A stretch of 64,000 bases of DNA from Flagellimonas pelagia (GCF_003584135.1 NZ_QXFI01000009.1:69501-133500), one strand, 5' to 3'. Positions 8,541-16,710 are shown, counted from the first letter of the stretch. A program made the numbers and translations. The notes: generated by a model from the letters alone, not told the origin.

Positions 8541-8565
8541 GGTATGAAAGAACTGGGATCATACC
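8541..8565. promoter_or_regulatory. candidate operator palindrome between divergent purine genes
   Basis: GGTATG, 13 nt, CATACC form a perfect 6-bp inverted repeat. It lies midway between the purK -7 box (8518-8525) and the hpt-adk -7 box (8580-8587), so each arm overlaps one expected -33 element. This geometry would suit a dimeric regulator acting on both transcripts. No regulator is identified, and short palindromes can arise by chance. Confidence 0.35.
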
Positions 8566-8579
8566 ACCTGTAAAAATGC

Positions 8580-8587
8580 TATCTTTG
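8580..8587 (+). promoter_or_regulatory. candidate -7 box (TATCTTTG) of the hpt-adk fusion gene
   Basis: TATCTTTG is an exact TAnnTTTG match, 25 nt before the GTG start at 8613. No TTTG lies 19 nt upstream; the right arm of the palindrome at 8541-8565 sits there instead. Confidence 0.45.
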
Positions 8588-8612
8588 CCAACCTGACCAT
8601 AACGAGAATACA

Positions 8613-9722
8613 GTGATCAAGCTTCACGATAAAGTTTTTAAACCCTATTTGAAGGAAGAGGAGATTCTCCGCGCCATAGAAAAAATGGCAGTGGAAATTG
8701 CCAAGGATTATAAAGATGAGGTTCCCTTGTTTGTGGGGGTGCTCAACGGTGCCTTTATGTTCGTTTCCGATTTTTTGAAGGCTTACCAGCATCCGTGCGA
8801 AGTTTCCTTTGTGCGATTGAGTTCCTACCAAGGTCTTACCTCAACAGGGATTGTGGAAACCTTACTGGATGTTCCAGAGGAATTGGAAGGAAAGAGCGTG
8901 ATCATTTTGGAGGATGTGGTGGATACCGGTCGTACGTTGAAGCACCTGGTGCATCTGTTCTCCAATACCAATGTGAAAGAATTCAAGATAGCGGCCCTGT
9001 TCTATAAATCTGAAGTGTACAATGGCGAGTATCCGATAGATTATATCGGATTGGATATCCCCGATCATTTTATCGTGGGCTATGGACTGGACTACAACGA
9101 GTTGGGCAGGAACCTGAGGGAAGTTTACCAATTAAATCAAGCTAATATGATCAACCTAGTGCTTTTCGGCAAGCCAGGTGCCGGAAAAGGTACCCAGGCC
9201 GGGTTTTTAAAAGAAAAGTATAATTTGAAGCACATCTCAACCGGGGATGTATTTCGCTATAACATTAAAAACGGTACCGATTTGGGCAAGTTGGCCAAAT
9301 CGTATATAGACCGTGGGGATTTGGTTCCCGATACGGTGACCATAGACATGTTGAAGGACGAAGTGGAGAAAAACCCAGATGCCGCAGGCTTCATTTTTGA
9401 TGGGTTCCCACGTACCGCTGCCCAGGCCGAAGCATTGGACAATTTTTTGGAATCCAAGGACATGAAGGTGGATGCCACCATTGCTTTGGAAGCCGAAGAC
9501 GATATCTTGGTGGCCCGTTTGTTGGAGCGCGGCAAGGTAAGCGGTCGTTCCGATGATCAGGACGAAAGCAAGATCCGTAACCGTTTTGACGAATACAATG
9601 AAAAAACGGCACCTCTTAAAGCCTACTACGAAAAACAGGGCAAATTCCATTCCGTGAACGGTATTGGGGAAATCGACGAGATCACCACGCGGTTGAGCCA
9701 AGTGATTGAATCATTGGTTTGA
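8613..9722 (+). CDS. fused hypoxanthine phosphoribosyltransferase-adenylate kinase
   Basis: A 369-residue protein with two complete enzymes in one frame. Residues 1 to about 178 are a hypoxanthine phosphoribosyltransferase: the PRPP motif VIILEDVVDTGRTL lies near 94-107 and the C-terminal GLDYNELGRNLREVYQL is where family members normally end. Residues 179-369 are a short-type adenylate kinase beginning MINLVLFGKPGAGKGTQ (P-loop), then STGDVFR, GFIFDGFPRTAAQAE and RLLERGK..GRSDD, without an inserted zinc LID. The joint (residues 173-184) has almost no linker. Start is GTG. The protein would link base salvage (hypoxanthine to IMP) with AMP/ADP balance in the cytoplasm. No adk lies in the ribosomal cluster, so this may be the only adenylate kinase. 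obg follows 54 nt downstream. Confidence 0.93.
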   Translation: MIKLHDKVFKPYLKEEEILRAIEKMAVEIAKDYKDEVPLFVGVLNGAFMFVSDFLKAYQHPCEVSFVRLSSYQGLTSTGIVETLLDVPEELEGKSVIILEDVVDTGRTLKHLVHLFSNTNVKEFKIAALFYKSEVYNGEYPIDYIGLDIPDHFIVGYGLDYNELGRNLREVYQLNQANMINLVLFGKPGAGKGTQAGFLKEKYNLKHISTGDVFRYNIKNGTDLGKLAKSYIDRGDLVPDTVTIDMLKDEVEKNPDAAGFIFDGFPRTAAQAEALDNFLESKDMKVDATIALEAEDDILVARLLERGKVSGRSDDQDESKIRNRFDEYNEKTAPLKAYYEKQGKFHSVNGIGEIDEITTRLSQVIESLV

Positions 9723-9776
9723 TCCGAACTTCTTACGGCCGAATAGGCCTTTCGCTTTAAAACTAAAACCGACAAG

Positions 9777-10778
9777 ATGACCGAGGGCAATTTTGTGGAT
9801 TATGTGAAGGTACACATCTCTTCCGGTAACGGGGGCAAGGGCTCTGCGCACCTGCACCGCGAAAAATATGTGGCCAAAGGTGGTCCAGATGGTGGTGATG
9901 GAGGTCGTGGTGGGCACGTGATTGTAAAGGGCAATAAAAACCTTTGGACCTTGTATCACTTTAAGTTTCAAAGGCATTTTAAGGCAGGCCATGGAGAACA
10001 TGGCGGTAAAAGCAGAAGTACAGGTGCCGATGGTACCGATGTGTATATGGAAGTACCCTTGGGTACCGTAGTCCGCGATACCGAAACCAACAAGATCCTT
10101 TTTGAGATTACGGAGGACCAGGAAGAAAAAATCGTCCTTGAAGGTGGCATGGGTGGTCGCGGGAACTGGCATTTTAGGACCGCCACCAACCAAACCCCTC
10201 GTTATGCACAACCTGGCATATCTGGTCAAGATACCCAAGTGACCTTGGAATTGAAAGTTTTGGCAGATGTGGGACTTGTGGGGTTCCCGAATGCGGGGAA
10301 ATCTACCTTGCTTGCTGCTATGACCTCAGCAAAACCTAAAATTGCCGACTATGAGTTCACGACCCTAAAACCGAATCTGGGCATTGTGGAATACCGCGAT
10401 TTCAAGAGTTTTGTAATGGCGGATATCCCCGGAATCATTGAAGGTGCAGCTGAAGGAAAAGGGTTGGGGCATTATTTCTTGCGCCATATCGAACGGAATG
10501 CCACACTGCTGTTTTTAATCCCAGCGGATAGTAAGGATATCAGTCAGGAATACAATATTCTCTTGGGGGAATTGGAACGTTACAATCCTGAGTTATTGGA
10601 CAAGAATCGATTGGTGGCCATATCCAAATGTGATATGTTGGATGCTGAACTTATTGAAGAAATGAACGAGGACATGAAGGAGGATTTTAAAGACGTTCCG
10701 TATCTATTTATCTCATCTGTAAGTGGTTTGGGGATTCAAGAACTCAAGGATAGGCTTTGGACACTGTTGAACGAATAA
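9777..10778 (+). CDS. obg: Obg-family GTPase
   Basis: A 333-residue protein of typical ObgE length without a long C-terminal extension. The glycine-rich Obg domain (about 1-160) shows [15 protein letters not shown] and [13 protein letters not shown]. The G domain follows with G1 [10 protein letters not shown] near 167, G3 [17 protein letters not shown] near 213-229, and G4 written as SKCD near 285 instead of NKxD, a common Obg-family variant. Obg GTPases bind the large ribosomal subunit and act in ribosome assembly and stringent control. It follows the hpt-adk gene by 54 nt on the same strand and may be co-transcribed, pairing a guanine-nucleotide sensor with purine salvage. Confidence 0.95.
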   Translation: MTEGNFVDYVKVHISSGNGGKGSAHLHREKYVAKGGPDGGDGGRGGHVIVKGNKNLWTLYHFKFQRHFKAGHGEHGGKSRSTGADGTDVYMEVPLGTVVRDTETNKILFEITEDQEEKIVLEGGMGGRGNWHFRTATNQTPRYAQPGISGQDTQVTLELKVLADVGLVGFPNAGKSTLLAAMTSAKPKIADYEFTTLKPNLGIVEYRDFKSFVMADIPGIIEGAAEGKGLGHYFLRHIERNATLLFLIPADSKDISQEYNILLGELERYNPELLDKNRLVAISKCDMLDAELIEEMNEDMKEDFKDVPYLFISSVSGLGIQELKDRLWTLLNE

Positions 10779-10841
10779 ACACTTTTCTTTCCTTATCCGA
10801 TCATTTTATTGACTAATTTTAAGGGATCAGATCTACCACTT

Positions 10842-11366
10842 ATGCGTTTTGTTTTTTCCTTGGTATTGGTTTTCCTGGTACTGTCCTGTACAACCGTCAG
10901 GGTCAATTATGATTATGATAAGGACATAGACTTTTCTAGTTACGCTACCTATAACTATTATTCCGACATGAAGACCGGTCTCAGTCAATTGGATGAGAAA
11001 CGCTTGGTTCGTATTTTGGACTCCACACTAAAGACCAGGGGATATCGATTGACCGAGGAGCCCGATTTTTTCATCAATATCTTGAACAGTGAATTCCAAA
11101 GTGCCCCGAGCAGTTCGGTTGGCGTTGGTATTGGAGGTGGCGGACGAAATGTTGGTGGTGGTATATCCGTGGGATTGCCTGTGGGGAACCCTGGAATACA
11201 ACGGAGCATACAGTTCGATTTTGTGGATGCCCAAAGAGATGCACTGTTCTGGCAAGCCACTGCCCAGAGCGGCTACAGGGAAAATGCCTCGCCCAGTGTT
11301 AGGGAAAGCAATTTAAGGGCTTTGGTGAAAAAGGTATTTTCCAAGTTCCCTCCAAAAGCTAACTAG
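10842..11366 (+). CDS. DUF4136-type lipoprotein
   Basis: A 174-residue protein starting at the ATG at 10842. The N-terminus MRFVFSLVLVFLVLSC ends in a lipobox (LVLSC), so it is a lipidated envelope protein. The mature part opens TTVRVNYDYDKDIDFSSYATYNY, typical of DUF4136 proteins, has a glycine-rich loop near 85-115, and ends RESNLRALVKKVFSKFPPK, matching the family's conserved C-terminal helix. The function of DUF4136 is unknown. It lies 63 nt after obg on the same strand and may be read through from it. Confidence 0.8.
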   Translation: MRFVFSLVLVFLVLSCTTVRVNYDYDKDIDFSSYATYNYYSDMKTGLSQLDEKRLVRILDSTLKTRGYRLTEEPDFFINILNSEFQSAPSSSVGVGIGGGGRNVGGGISVGLPVGNPGIQRSIQFDFVDAQRDALFWQATAQSGYRENASPSVRESNLRALVKKVFSKFPPKAN

Positions 11367-11511
11367 CAAATATTCAGTAATATATCTGTAAATATTCATC
11401 GTTTTTTCAGCTTTTACCGTTCAGGTGATCCTATTTACCACTGGTCATAATTCCGGTGCTAGGACAATTGACTTGTTTTACTTTAGCCGAACAATCACAA
11501 ATCAAAAAGCC

Positions 11512-11565
11512 ATGATCGTACTTGCAAAATTGATTATCGCCGTATTAGTAAGCATTCTGCTGTAA
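11512..11565 (+). CDS. possible 17-residue hydrophobic peptide
   Basis: An ATG-initiated frame encodes MIVLAKLIIAVLVSILL and then TAA. It would be a single membrane-spanning peptide, in the size range of known small membrane proteins. It sits alone in the 228-nt gap between the DUF4136 lipoprotein and the 69-residue membrane protein, 29 nt before the latter. No homology can be judged at this length and chance is quite possible. Confidence 0.25.
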   Translation: MIVLAKLIIAVLVSILL

Positions 11566-11594
11566 TCAAGCAGGCTATCCGTAAAACAAAAGTC

Positions 11595-11804
11595 ATGAAA
11601 AAACTTAGAACATCACAAATTGTAATCATCGCCATTGGTATCATAGGCGGTCTCATAGGTATCTTCGGAAGGTTTGATGGATGGGAATACATGGAGTATT
11701 TTCCATTTTTCTACTCTGGAATGACGATGATCTGGATTGCATTTTTACCGAATAAAGGATGCAGTTGCAATCTTTTCAAGAGAAAGACTGCCCAAAAATC
11801 TTAA
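11595..11804 (+). CDS. small two-helix membrane protein, unknown function
   Basis: A 69-residue protein with hydrophobic segments at about 9-25 (IVIIAIGIIGGLIGIF) and 36-51 (FFYSGMTMIWIAFL), an aromatic acidic loop between them and a basic tail with two Cys (GCSCNLFKRK). I do not recognise the family. It lies about 70 nt upstream of the LytS-like kinase on the same strand. A candidate promoter separates the two, so a functional tie to the kinase is only suggested by position. Confidence 0.6.
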   Translation: MKKLRTSQIVIIAIGIIGGLIGIFGRFDGWEYMEYFPFFYSGMTMIWIAFLPNKGCSCNLFKRKTAQKS

Positions 11805-11848
11805 TTTTTAGATTTTGATAATTTACCAACTTTCACCCACACAAAGGG

Positions 11849-11856
11849 TATATTTG
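11849..11856 (+). promoter_or_regulatory. candidate -7 box (TATATTTG) of the LytS/LytTR operon
   Basis: TATATTTG is an exact TAnnTTTG match 20 nt before the kinase ATG. A -33 TTTG at the right distance is absent, so the site is probably weak or activator-dependent. Confidence 0.4.
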
Positions 11857-11875
11857 GGAAAATGACCATCCATGT

Positions 11876-12934
11876 ATGGAATTGAGTAAGGGGAGAAGAA
11901 ATAAGATATTTTGGGCTCTGCAGCTCCTTGGTTGGGGGTTTGTAAACTCCTTGGCAGCCTTTATTCCCAAAAACATCAGTATTGAACTCGTCACCTATTC
12001 GGTTGTCGTTGGAATATTTATTGGCATCTTTTCCACCTCACTGCTTCGGTTTTACCTTAAGAGGAACATCAATTTTGAGTCGTTCGGCACCAAGGATTTG
12101 GTTAAAATATTGGTATCCTTCGTCCTCACTTCGGCATTGTATGGGGTCTTGAACCTGTTCTTCGGGTATTTATACTTGAAATTTGGACCTTCCCTCACCG
12201 AATCGGAACTGTACCTTTTTAAGGGGTATGACAATTTTTGGATACAGGTGGTCAATTCGGTCTTTTTAGTAGGAGCATGGACCGTTACCTATTTGGTGAT
12301 CAAATTGTTGTTGAAACTCAATCAGGATAGGATCGAACGCTTGGAACTCAATACCAATTTAAAACAGGCCCAATTGAATACATTGAAAGGACAGATCAAC
12401 CCCCATTTCATGTTCAATAGCCTGAACAACATCCGTGGGTTGATGTTGGAGGATGTAAATCGATCTAGGGAAATGCTCACGAAACTTTCTGAAATCTTAA
12501 GATATTCCCTGACCAAGAACAATGTCAATGATATTCCGGTTCGGGAAGAATTGGAGGTGGTTGACAATTATATCGACCTATCCAAGATTCAATTTGAAGA
12601 TCGCTTGGAATTTATCAAAAGGGTGGATCCGGACACGTTGGATTTGAAAATTCCGCCTATGGTGATCCAATTGTTGATCGAAAATGCAGCAAAGCACGGC
12701 ATTGCCAACCTAAAGAAGGGAGGAAGAATTGTATTGAGCATTCAACGGATAGATGATGAGCTGTTGATAGAGGTCAGGAACACGGGCAAGTTGAATATTT
12801 CCAAGGATTCCACACAATTGGGGTTGCAAAACATCAAACAGCGCTTAAAATTGTTGTATGCCGACAAGGCATCCTTTACCTTGGAGGAGGTTTCCGATGA
12901 AGTGGTGGCCAAAATCATAATTCCCATGTCATGA
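11876..12934 (+). CDS. LytS-family membrane sensor histidine kinase
   Basis: A 352-residue kinase with four hydrophobic segments (about 12-30, 38-58, 76-100, 125-147) and no large periplasmic domain. The His_kinase segment KGQINPHFMFNSLNNIRG places the phospho-acceptor at His177, followed by LSEILRYSL and the ATPase region (PPMVIQLLIENAAKHGI, then GLQNIKQRLKLLY). This arrangement is that of the LytS/YehU group, which pair with LytTR regulators. Its stop overlaps the regulator start as ATGA, indicating translational coupling. Signal unknown. Confidence 0.93.
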   Translation: MELSKGRRNKIFWALQLLGWGFVNSLAAFIPKNISIELVTYSVVVGIFIGIFSTSLLRFYLKRNINFESFGTKDLVKILVSFVLTSALYGVLNLFFGYLYLKFGPSLTESELYLFKGYDNFWIQVVNSVFLVGAWTVTYLVIKLLLKLNQDRIERLELNTNLKQAQLNTLKGQINPHFMFNSLNNIRGLMLEDVNRSREMLTKLSEILRYSLTKNNVNDIPVREELEVVDNYIDLSKIQFEDRLEFIKRVDPDTLDLKIPPMVIQLLIENAAKHGIANLKKGGRIVLSIQRIDDELLIEVRNTGKLNISKDSTQLGLQNIKQRLKLLYADKASFTLEEVSDEVVAKIIIPMS

Positions 12935-13653
12935 AGATCAGAGCGGTTATAGTGGAAGATTCCCGTTTGGCAAGAAATGAGTTGAAAGAGCTCATTAAAC
13001 TGCATGATGACCTTGACCTTATCGGTGAGGCGGAAAATGTGGACAATGGTGTGGAACTGATCCAATCGGAAAGGCCCGATCTTTTGTTTTTGGACATCAA
13101 TATGCCCGAAAAGGACGGATTTGAACTATTGGAAATGTTGGATGAGGTGCCCATTACCGTTTTTACCACCGCTTATGATGAGTACGCCATAAAATCGTTT
13201 GAGTACAATGCCCTCGATTATCTTTTAAAACCTGTCAGTGAAAAGCGCTTCGGTCTTGCGTTGGAAAAGGTAAGGGCTCAAATGGAATCACGGAACAACC
13301 AATCCAAGGCAAAAAAACTCACCGAAGGCAGCCAGATTTTTATCAAGGACGGGGAATCATGCTGGTTGGTAAAGGTAGGAGACATTGCTTTGTTCGAGAT
13401 TGTCGGGAATTACACCAGGGTCTATTTTTCCGACGAAAAACCGCTATTATACAAATCGCTTAATCAAATCGAGGAAAAACTTCCGGAGGAATCTTTTTTT
13501 AGGGCCAATCGGCAACAAATTGTGAACACGAATTTTGTGGAGGGGGTAGTTCCTTGGTTCAATGGTAAATTAAAATTGACGTTGACCAATGGAGAGGAGG
13601 TTGAGGTTTCCCGAAGGCAATCCTACATTTTTAAAGATCGTATGAGTTTATAA
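12931..13653 (+). CDS. LytTR-family response regulator
   Basis: A 240-residue regulator. The receiver domain (1 to about 118) has the acidic pair in VIVEDSR, phospho-acceptor Asp55 in LLFLDINMP, Thr in FTTAYDEYAIKSFEYNALDYLLKP, and the conserved Lys of LLKP. After a basic linker the LytTR DNA-binding domain runs from about 135 to 238 (DIALFEIVGNYTRVYF, FFRANRQQIVN, VEVSRRQSYIFKDRM). It binds direct-repeat sites in promoters, here unknown. It is cognate to the upstream kinase and the unit ends at the palindromic terminator overlapping its stop. Confidence 0.95.
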   Translation: MKIRAVIVEDSRLARNELKELIKLHDDLDLIGEAENVDNGVELIQSERPDLLFLDINMPEKDGFELLEMLDEVPITVFTTAYDEYAIKSFEYNALDYLLKPVSEKRFGLALEKVRAQMESRNNQSKAKKLTEGSQIFIKDGESCWLVKVGDIALFEIVGNYTRVYFSDEKPLLYKSLNQIEEKLPEESFFRANRQQIVNTNFVEGVVPWFNGKLKLTLTNGEEVEVSRRQSYIFKDRMSL

Positions 13654-13680
13654 AAAAGGCCTTCTTAAGAAGGCCTTTTT
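13653..13680. terminator. bidirectional intrinsic terminator
   Basis: A perfect palindrome of 28 nt (arms with GGCCTTCTT/AAGAAGGCC flanked by A5 and T5) lies between the convergent LytTR regulator and DoxX genes. A and T tracts on both sides let it work in both directions. Confidence 0.9.
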
Positions 13681-13685
13681 CAATA

Positions 13686-14063
13686 TTATGCGCGTAGGAT
13701 ATCCTTGTACCGATCCTTATAGCCCACAAGGACTACAATGTTCAAGATCAAAAGGGCCAGGGCGGGACCGATAGTTTCCGGTGCCATGGTAATATGAAAG
13801 AGCACGGCGCAGACCGATACGCTCATCAAGATCAAGGCCATAAGAGCCCCGTATTTGTTAAGAATAAAGGCAATTCCCGAAACAACTTCCACCAATCCTA
13901 CCAATAGTAAGGTCTTGGAAGAGGTAAGCGCTGTAAAATAGGTCATTAAACCTTCTGGCATTTCTTCCGGGGCAGGGAGAAAGGGGTAAAGCTTGTTCGC
14001 CCCAAAGACGATGACAAAAAGCCCTAAAAGGATACGGGCAACCAAAAAAACTTTTGAATTCAT
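13686..14063 (-). CDS. DoxX-family membrane protein
   Basis: A 125-residue protein with four hydrophobic helices (about 5-22, 48-66, 72-92, 98-117). The N-terminal ARILLGLFVIVFGANKLYPFLP and the segment LLLVGLVEVVSGIAFILNKYGALMAL match the DoxX/DoxD-like pattern. Members are small inner-membrane proteins, some linked to quinone or thiosulfate redox chemistry, but most are uncharacterised. It is a single-gene unit ending at the shared terminator. Confidence 0.85.
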   Translation of the reverse strand: MNSKVFLVARILLGLFVIVFGANKLYPFLPAPEEMPEGLMTYFTALTSSKTLLLVGLVEVVSGIAFILNKYGALMALILMSVSVCAVLFHITMAPETIGPALALLILNIVVLVGYKDRYKDILRA

Positions 14064-14158
14064 AGGTGATTGTTTTGTGGATTAGATACTAAATGTACCT
14101 AAAAATCGAACATATGATAATTGTTTTTTGGATGTATTTTGTTGAAAATGAAACACTT

Positions 14159-14944
14159 TTAAAGTGACTTTAGCAATCCACCATCAATGGGAATGTTCGT
14201 CCCGGTGATAAATGCAGCTTGGTCAGAGGCCAAAAAGGCCACCAAATAACCATATTCTTCTGGTTTTCCAATACGTTTCATAGGAACCTGTTCTTCCATG
14301 TTGGAACGAACCTCATCTGGGGAGATTCCGAGTTTTTCCGCTTTTTTGGAGTTGAGTTGAGCAATACGGTCTGTGTCAAAATATCCTGTGAGTGTGCTGT
14401 TCACCGTAATCCCATCCTTGGCCACATCATAGGCCAAACTTTTTGCCCAAGTGACCACCGCAGCGCGAATGGAATTGGACAATGCCAGATAGTTCAGAGG
14501 TTCTTTAACGGAAATGGAGGCCACATTGATGATACGTCCCCAATGTTGTTGCTGCATGTGGGGAAGGGCCAGTTGAGTAGTAAATACAACGGATTTGAAT
14601 AGGAGATCGAAAGCTTCTTGGTAATCCGCCACATTTTTTTCCAGGGTACCACCTGCTTGTGGACCTTGGGTGTTGTTTACCAAAATGTCCACGGTATTGT
14701 TTTTAAAATAGCGGGTCAGAGTGGTTTTGAAACCTTCAAAATTTGAAAAATCAATCACCAGATATTGGTGTTGTTGGCCTTGTTTGGTGTCCAATTCCGA
14801 AACAATGGTTTTCATCCGCGTTTCGTTCCTTGCCATAAGGGTCACGCTGGCACCACTGGCCGCCAATTGTCGAGCAATGGCCTCCCCGATTCCCTTACTG
14901 CTGCCACCTACAAGCGCTTTTCTGCCTTTTAATGAAATGTTCAT
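14159..14944 (-). CDS. divergent SDR-family oxidoreductase with altered catalytic site
   Basis: A 261-residue Rossmann protein of the short-chain dehydrogenase fold. The cofactor loop GGSSKGIG near residues 13-20 and NNTQGP near 90 are intact, as is the C-terminal PIDGGLLKSL. The active-site helix reads LALSNSIRAAV: aligned on the downstream AKSLA, the usual YxxxK becomes SxxxR, so both the catalytic Tyr and Lys appear replaced. A subgroup of FabG-like SDRs with LALSN..RAAV is known from memory, so this is probably a real subfamily rather than damage. It is co-transcribed with the cupin gene, 1 nt after its stop. The substrate is unknown; simple FabG assignment would be unsafe. Confidence 0.88.
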   Translation of the reverse strand: MNISLKGRKALVGGSSKGIGEAIARQLAASGASVTLMARNETRMKTIVSELDTKQGQQHQYLVIDFSNFEGFKTTLTRYFKNNTVDILVNNTQGPQAGGTLEKNVADYQEAFDLLFKSVVFTTQLALPHMQQQHWGRIINVASISVKEPLNYLALSNSIRAAVVTWAKSLAYDVAKDGITVNSTLTGYFDTDRIAQLNSKKAEKLGISPDEVRSNMEEQVPMKRIGKPEEYGYLVAFLASDQAAFITGTNIPIDGGLLKSL

Positions 14945-14945
14945 C

Positions 14946-15257
14946 TTATTTGTATTCAGATCTTACAGGGCTGAAAATATCCATCAATTTGCAAACAGTG
15001 ATGGCTTTGCCACTGTGTGGCGTGTTGGATGGAATGATAACGACGTCCCCTGGTCCATAAGTTTTTGTCACTCCGTCCAGGGTGAATTCAAAAGTGCCAT
15101 CCACCACATGCATGATCTGTTCGTTCACATGATGATGTTCGGGCACCACCGCGCCTAGTTCCACATCCCAAAACACCCAGCTCATTTGCTCGCCATGGAC
15201 CAATTTTCCATGATAGCCGGGCATGATTTCTTTTGATTCGATATCTGATAGGTTCAT
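14946..15257 (-). CDS. single-domain cupin protein
   Basis: A 103-residue cupin starting MNLSDIES at 15257. The metal motif reads PEHHHVNEQIMHVVDG (His, His, Glu, and His of motif 1) and motif 2 is PGDVVIIPSNTPHSGKA with the fourth His. The size is that of a minimal beta-barrel. Longer upstream starts would add a hydrophobic, low-quality extension into the mpl promoter region, so I chose the internal ATG. The pairing with the divergent SDR suggests a common small-molecule pathway, but the substrate cannot be seen. Confidence 0.85.
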   Translation of the reverse strand: MNLSDIESKEIMPGYHGKLVHGEQMSWVFWDVELGAVVPEHHHVNEQIMHVVDGTFEFTLDGVTKTYGPGDVVIIPSNTPHSGKAITVCKLMDIFSPVRSEYK

Positions 15258-15304
15258 TGTTCTCAATTTTACCACCAAGATAAAAATTAATAGGGGTTTC
15301 TTTG

Positions 15305-15335
15305 TTTGTATTGGGTTGGGCAATGGCTATTTTTG
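15305..15335 (+). promoter_or_regulatory. consensus Bacteroidota promoter of mpl
   Basis: TTTG (15305-15308), exactly 19 nt, then TATTTTTG (15328-15335): a perfect TTTG-N19-TAnnTTTG. Transcription should begin near 15340, only about 4 nt before the ATG at 15344 and 13 nt before the ATG at 15353, which favours the second start or a nearly leaderless mRNA. Confidence 0.8.
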
Positions 15336-15352
15336 AACAATAAATGGATTTG

Positions 15353-16705
15353 ATGCACATACATTTTATAGCCATAGGAGGAAGCGCCATGCACAATTTG
15401 GCCCTTTTGCTACAAAAAAAAGGCCATACGATTACGGGGAGTGATGATGTAATTTATGAACCATCCAAAAGCAGGTTGGGGGCCAAAGGGTTGTTGCCGA
15501 AGGAGTTCGGTTGGTTTCCTGAGAAAATACACGAAGGTTTGGACGCCGTGATCTTGGGAATGCACGCCAAGGCCGATAACCCAGAGTTGCTCAAAGCCCA
15601 GGAATTGGGTCTTAAAATGTATTCCTACCCTGAGTTTCTGTATGAACAATCCAAATATAAAACCCGTGTCGTGATTGCAGGAAGTCATGGGAAAACCACC
15701 ATAACTTCCATGATCCTTCATGTGCTCCAGTATCATGATAGGGATGTGGACTACATGGTAGGGGCCCAATTGGAGGGATATACGGACATGGTCCATCTCA
15801 CAGATGAAAATGATTTTATGGTTTTGGAAGGTGACGAATACCTATCCTCGGCCATTGATCGTAGGCCCAAGTTTCATCTGTATCGACCAAACATTGCGTT
15901 GTTGAGTGGTATTGCCTGGGATCATATCAACGTATTCCCAACGTTTGAAAACTATGTGGAGCAGTTTCGCATTTTTGTGGACAGCATAGTGAAAGGTGGA
16001 AGCATCACCTATTGTGAAGCTGATCCCGAAGTAAAAAAAATGGTTGAGGAAACCGAAAACCCCATACGAAAGTTTCCGTATTCGGCACCGGCCTACCGAG
16101 TGGAAGATGGTGTGACCCTACTCGAAACCGAGGAAGGGGAAATGCCTTTGGAAATTTTTGGGGAACACAATTTGACCAATCTGGCCGGGGCCAAATGGAT
16201 CTGCCAACAAATGGGTGTGGACGAGGAGGATTTTTATGAGGCCATTTCCACGTTCAAAGGAGCATCCAAACGATTACAGAAGATTGCGGAAGGCAAAAAT
16301 AGTGTCGCGTACAAGGATTTTGCCCATGCACCCAGCAAAGTAAAGGCCACGGTGAACGCAGTAAAAGAACAATACCCAAACCGAAGTTTGTTGGCCTGTT
16401 TGGAGTTGCATACCTATAGCAGTTTAAATCCGGAATTTTTAGTGCAATACCGCAATACATTGGATCAGGCAGACCAGGCTGTGGTATATTACTCGTTGGA
16501 TGCCTTAAAAATCAAGGGAATGACCGAAGTCTCCCCACAACAAATTTTAGAGGCTTTTGGCAGACCAGACATCAAGGTTTTTACTGATGTCAAGGGCTTT
16601 CAGGACTTTGTATATGGGCAACAGTTTGAAAATTCAACCTTGTTACTAATGAGTTCCGGTAATTATGGGGGCCTTGATTTTGAAAAATTAGCTGAGAAGT
16701 TTTAA
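15353..16705 (+). CDS. mpl: UDP-N-acetylmuramate:tripeptide ligase Mpl-type (murein recycling)
   Basis: A Mur-ligase of 450 residues from MHIHFIAIGGSAMHNLA, the expected Mpl N-terminus (an ATG three codons earlier is possible). It has the Rossmann-like loop GGSAM, TGSDD, the P-loop GSHGKTTITSM near 110, the ATPase segment VLEGDEYLSSAID (carbamate/Asp site), GEHNLTNLAGAKW, and the C-terminal ligase domain with KDFAHAPSKVKATV. Mpl joins recycled L-Ala-gamma-D-Glu-meso-DAP tripeptide to UDP-MurNAc in the cytoplasm, bypassing MurC, D and E. MurC is a related alternative, but TGSDD..YEPSKSRL favours Mpl. A consensus promoter lies directly upstream; the convergent DUF1569 gene ends 5 nt beyond its stop. 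Confidence 0.93.
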   Translation: MHIHFIAIGGSAMHNLALLLQKKGHTITGSDDVIYEPSKSRLGAKGLLPKEFGWFPEKIHEGLDAVILGMHAKADNPELLKAQELGLKMYSYPEFLYEQSKYKTRVVIAGSHGKTTITSMILHVLQYHDRDVDYMVGAQLEGYTDMVHLTDENDFMVLEGDEYLSSAIDRRPKFHLYRPNIALLSGIAWDHINVFPTFENYVEQFRIFVDSIVKGGSITYCEADPEVKKMVEETENPIRKFPYSAPAYRVEDGVTLLETEEGEMPLEIFGEHNLTNLAGAKWICQQMGVDEEDFYEAISTFKGASKRLQKIAEGKNSVAYKDFAHAPSKVKATVNAVKEQYPNRSLLACLELHTYSSLNPEFLVQYRNTLDQADQAVVYYSLDALKIKGMTEVSPQQILEAFGRPDIKVFTDVKGFQDFVYGQQFENSTLLLMSSGNYGGLDFEKLAEKF

Positions 16706-16710
16706 AGATT

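Noticed and set aside
11795..11816. AAAATCT/AGATTTT as a terminator after the 69-residue protein
   Set aside because: Pure AT stem overlapping the stop region with no clear T-run; too weak to call.
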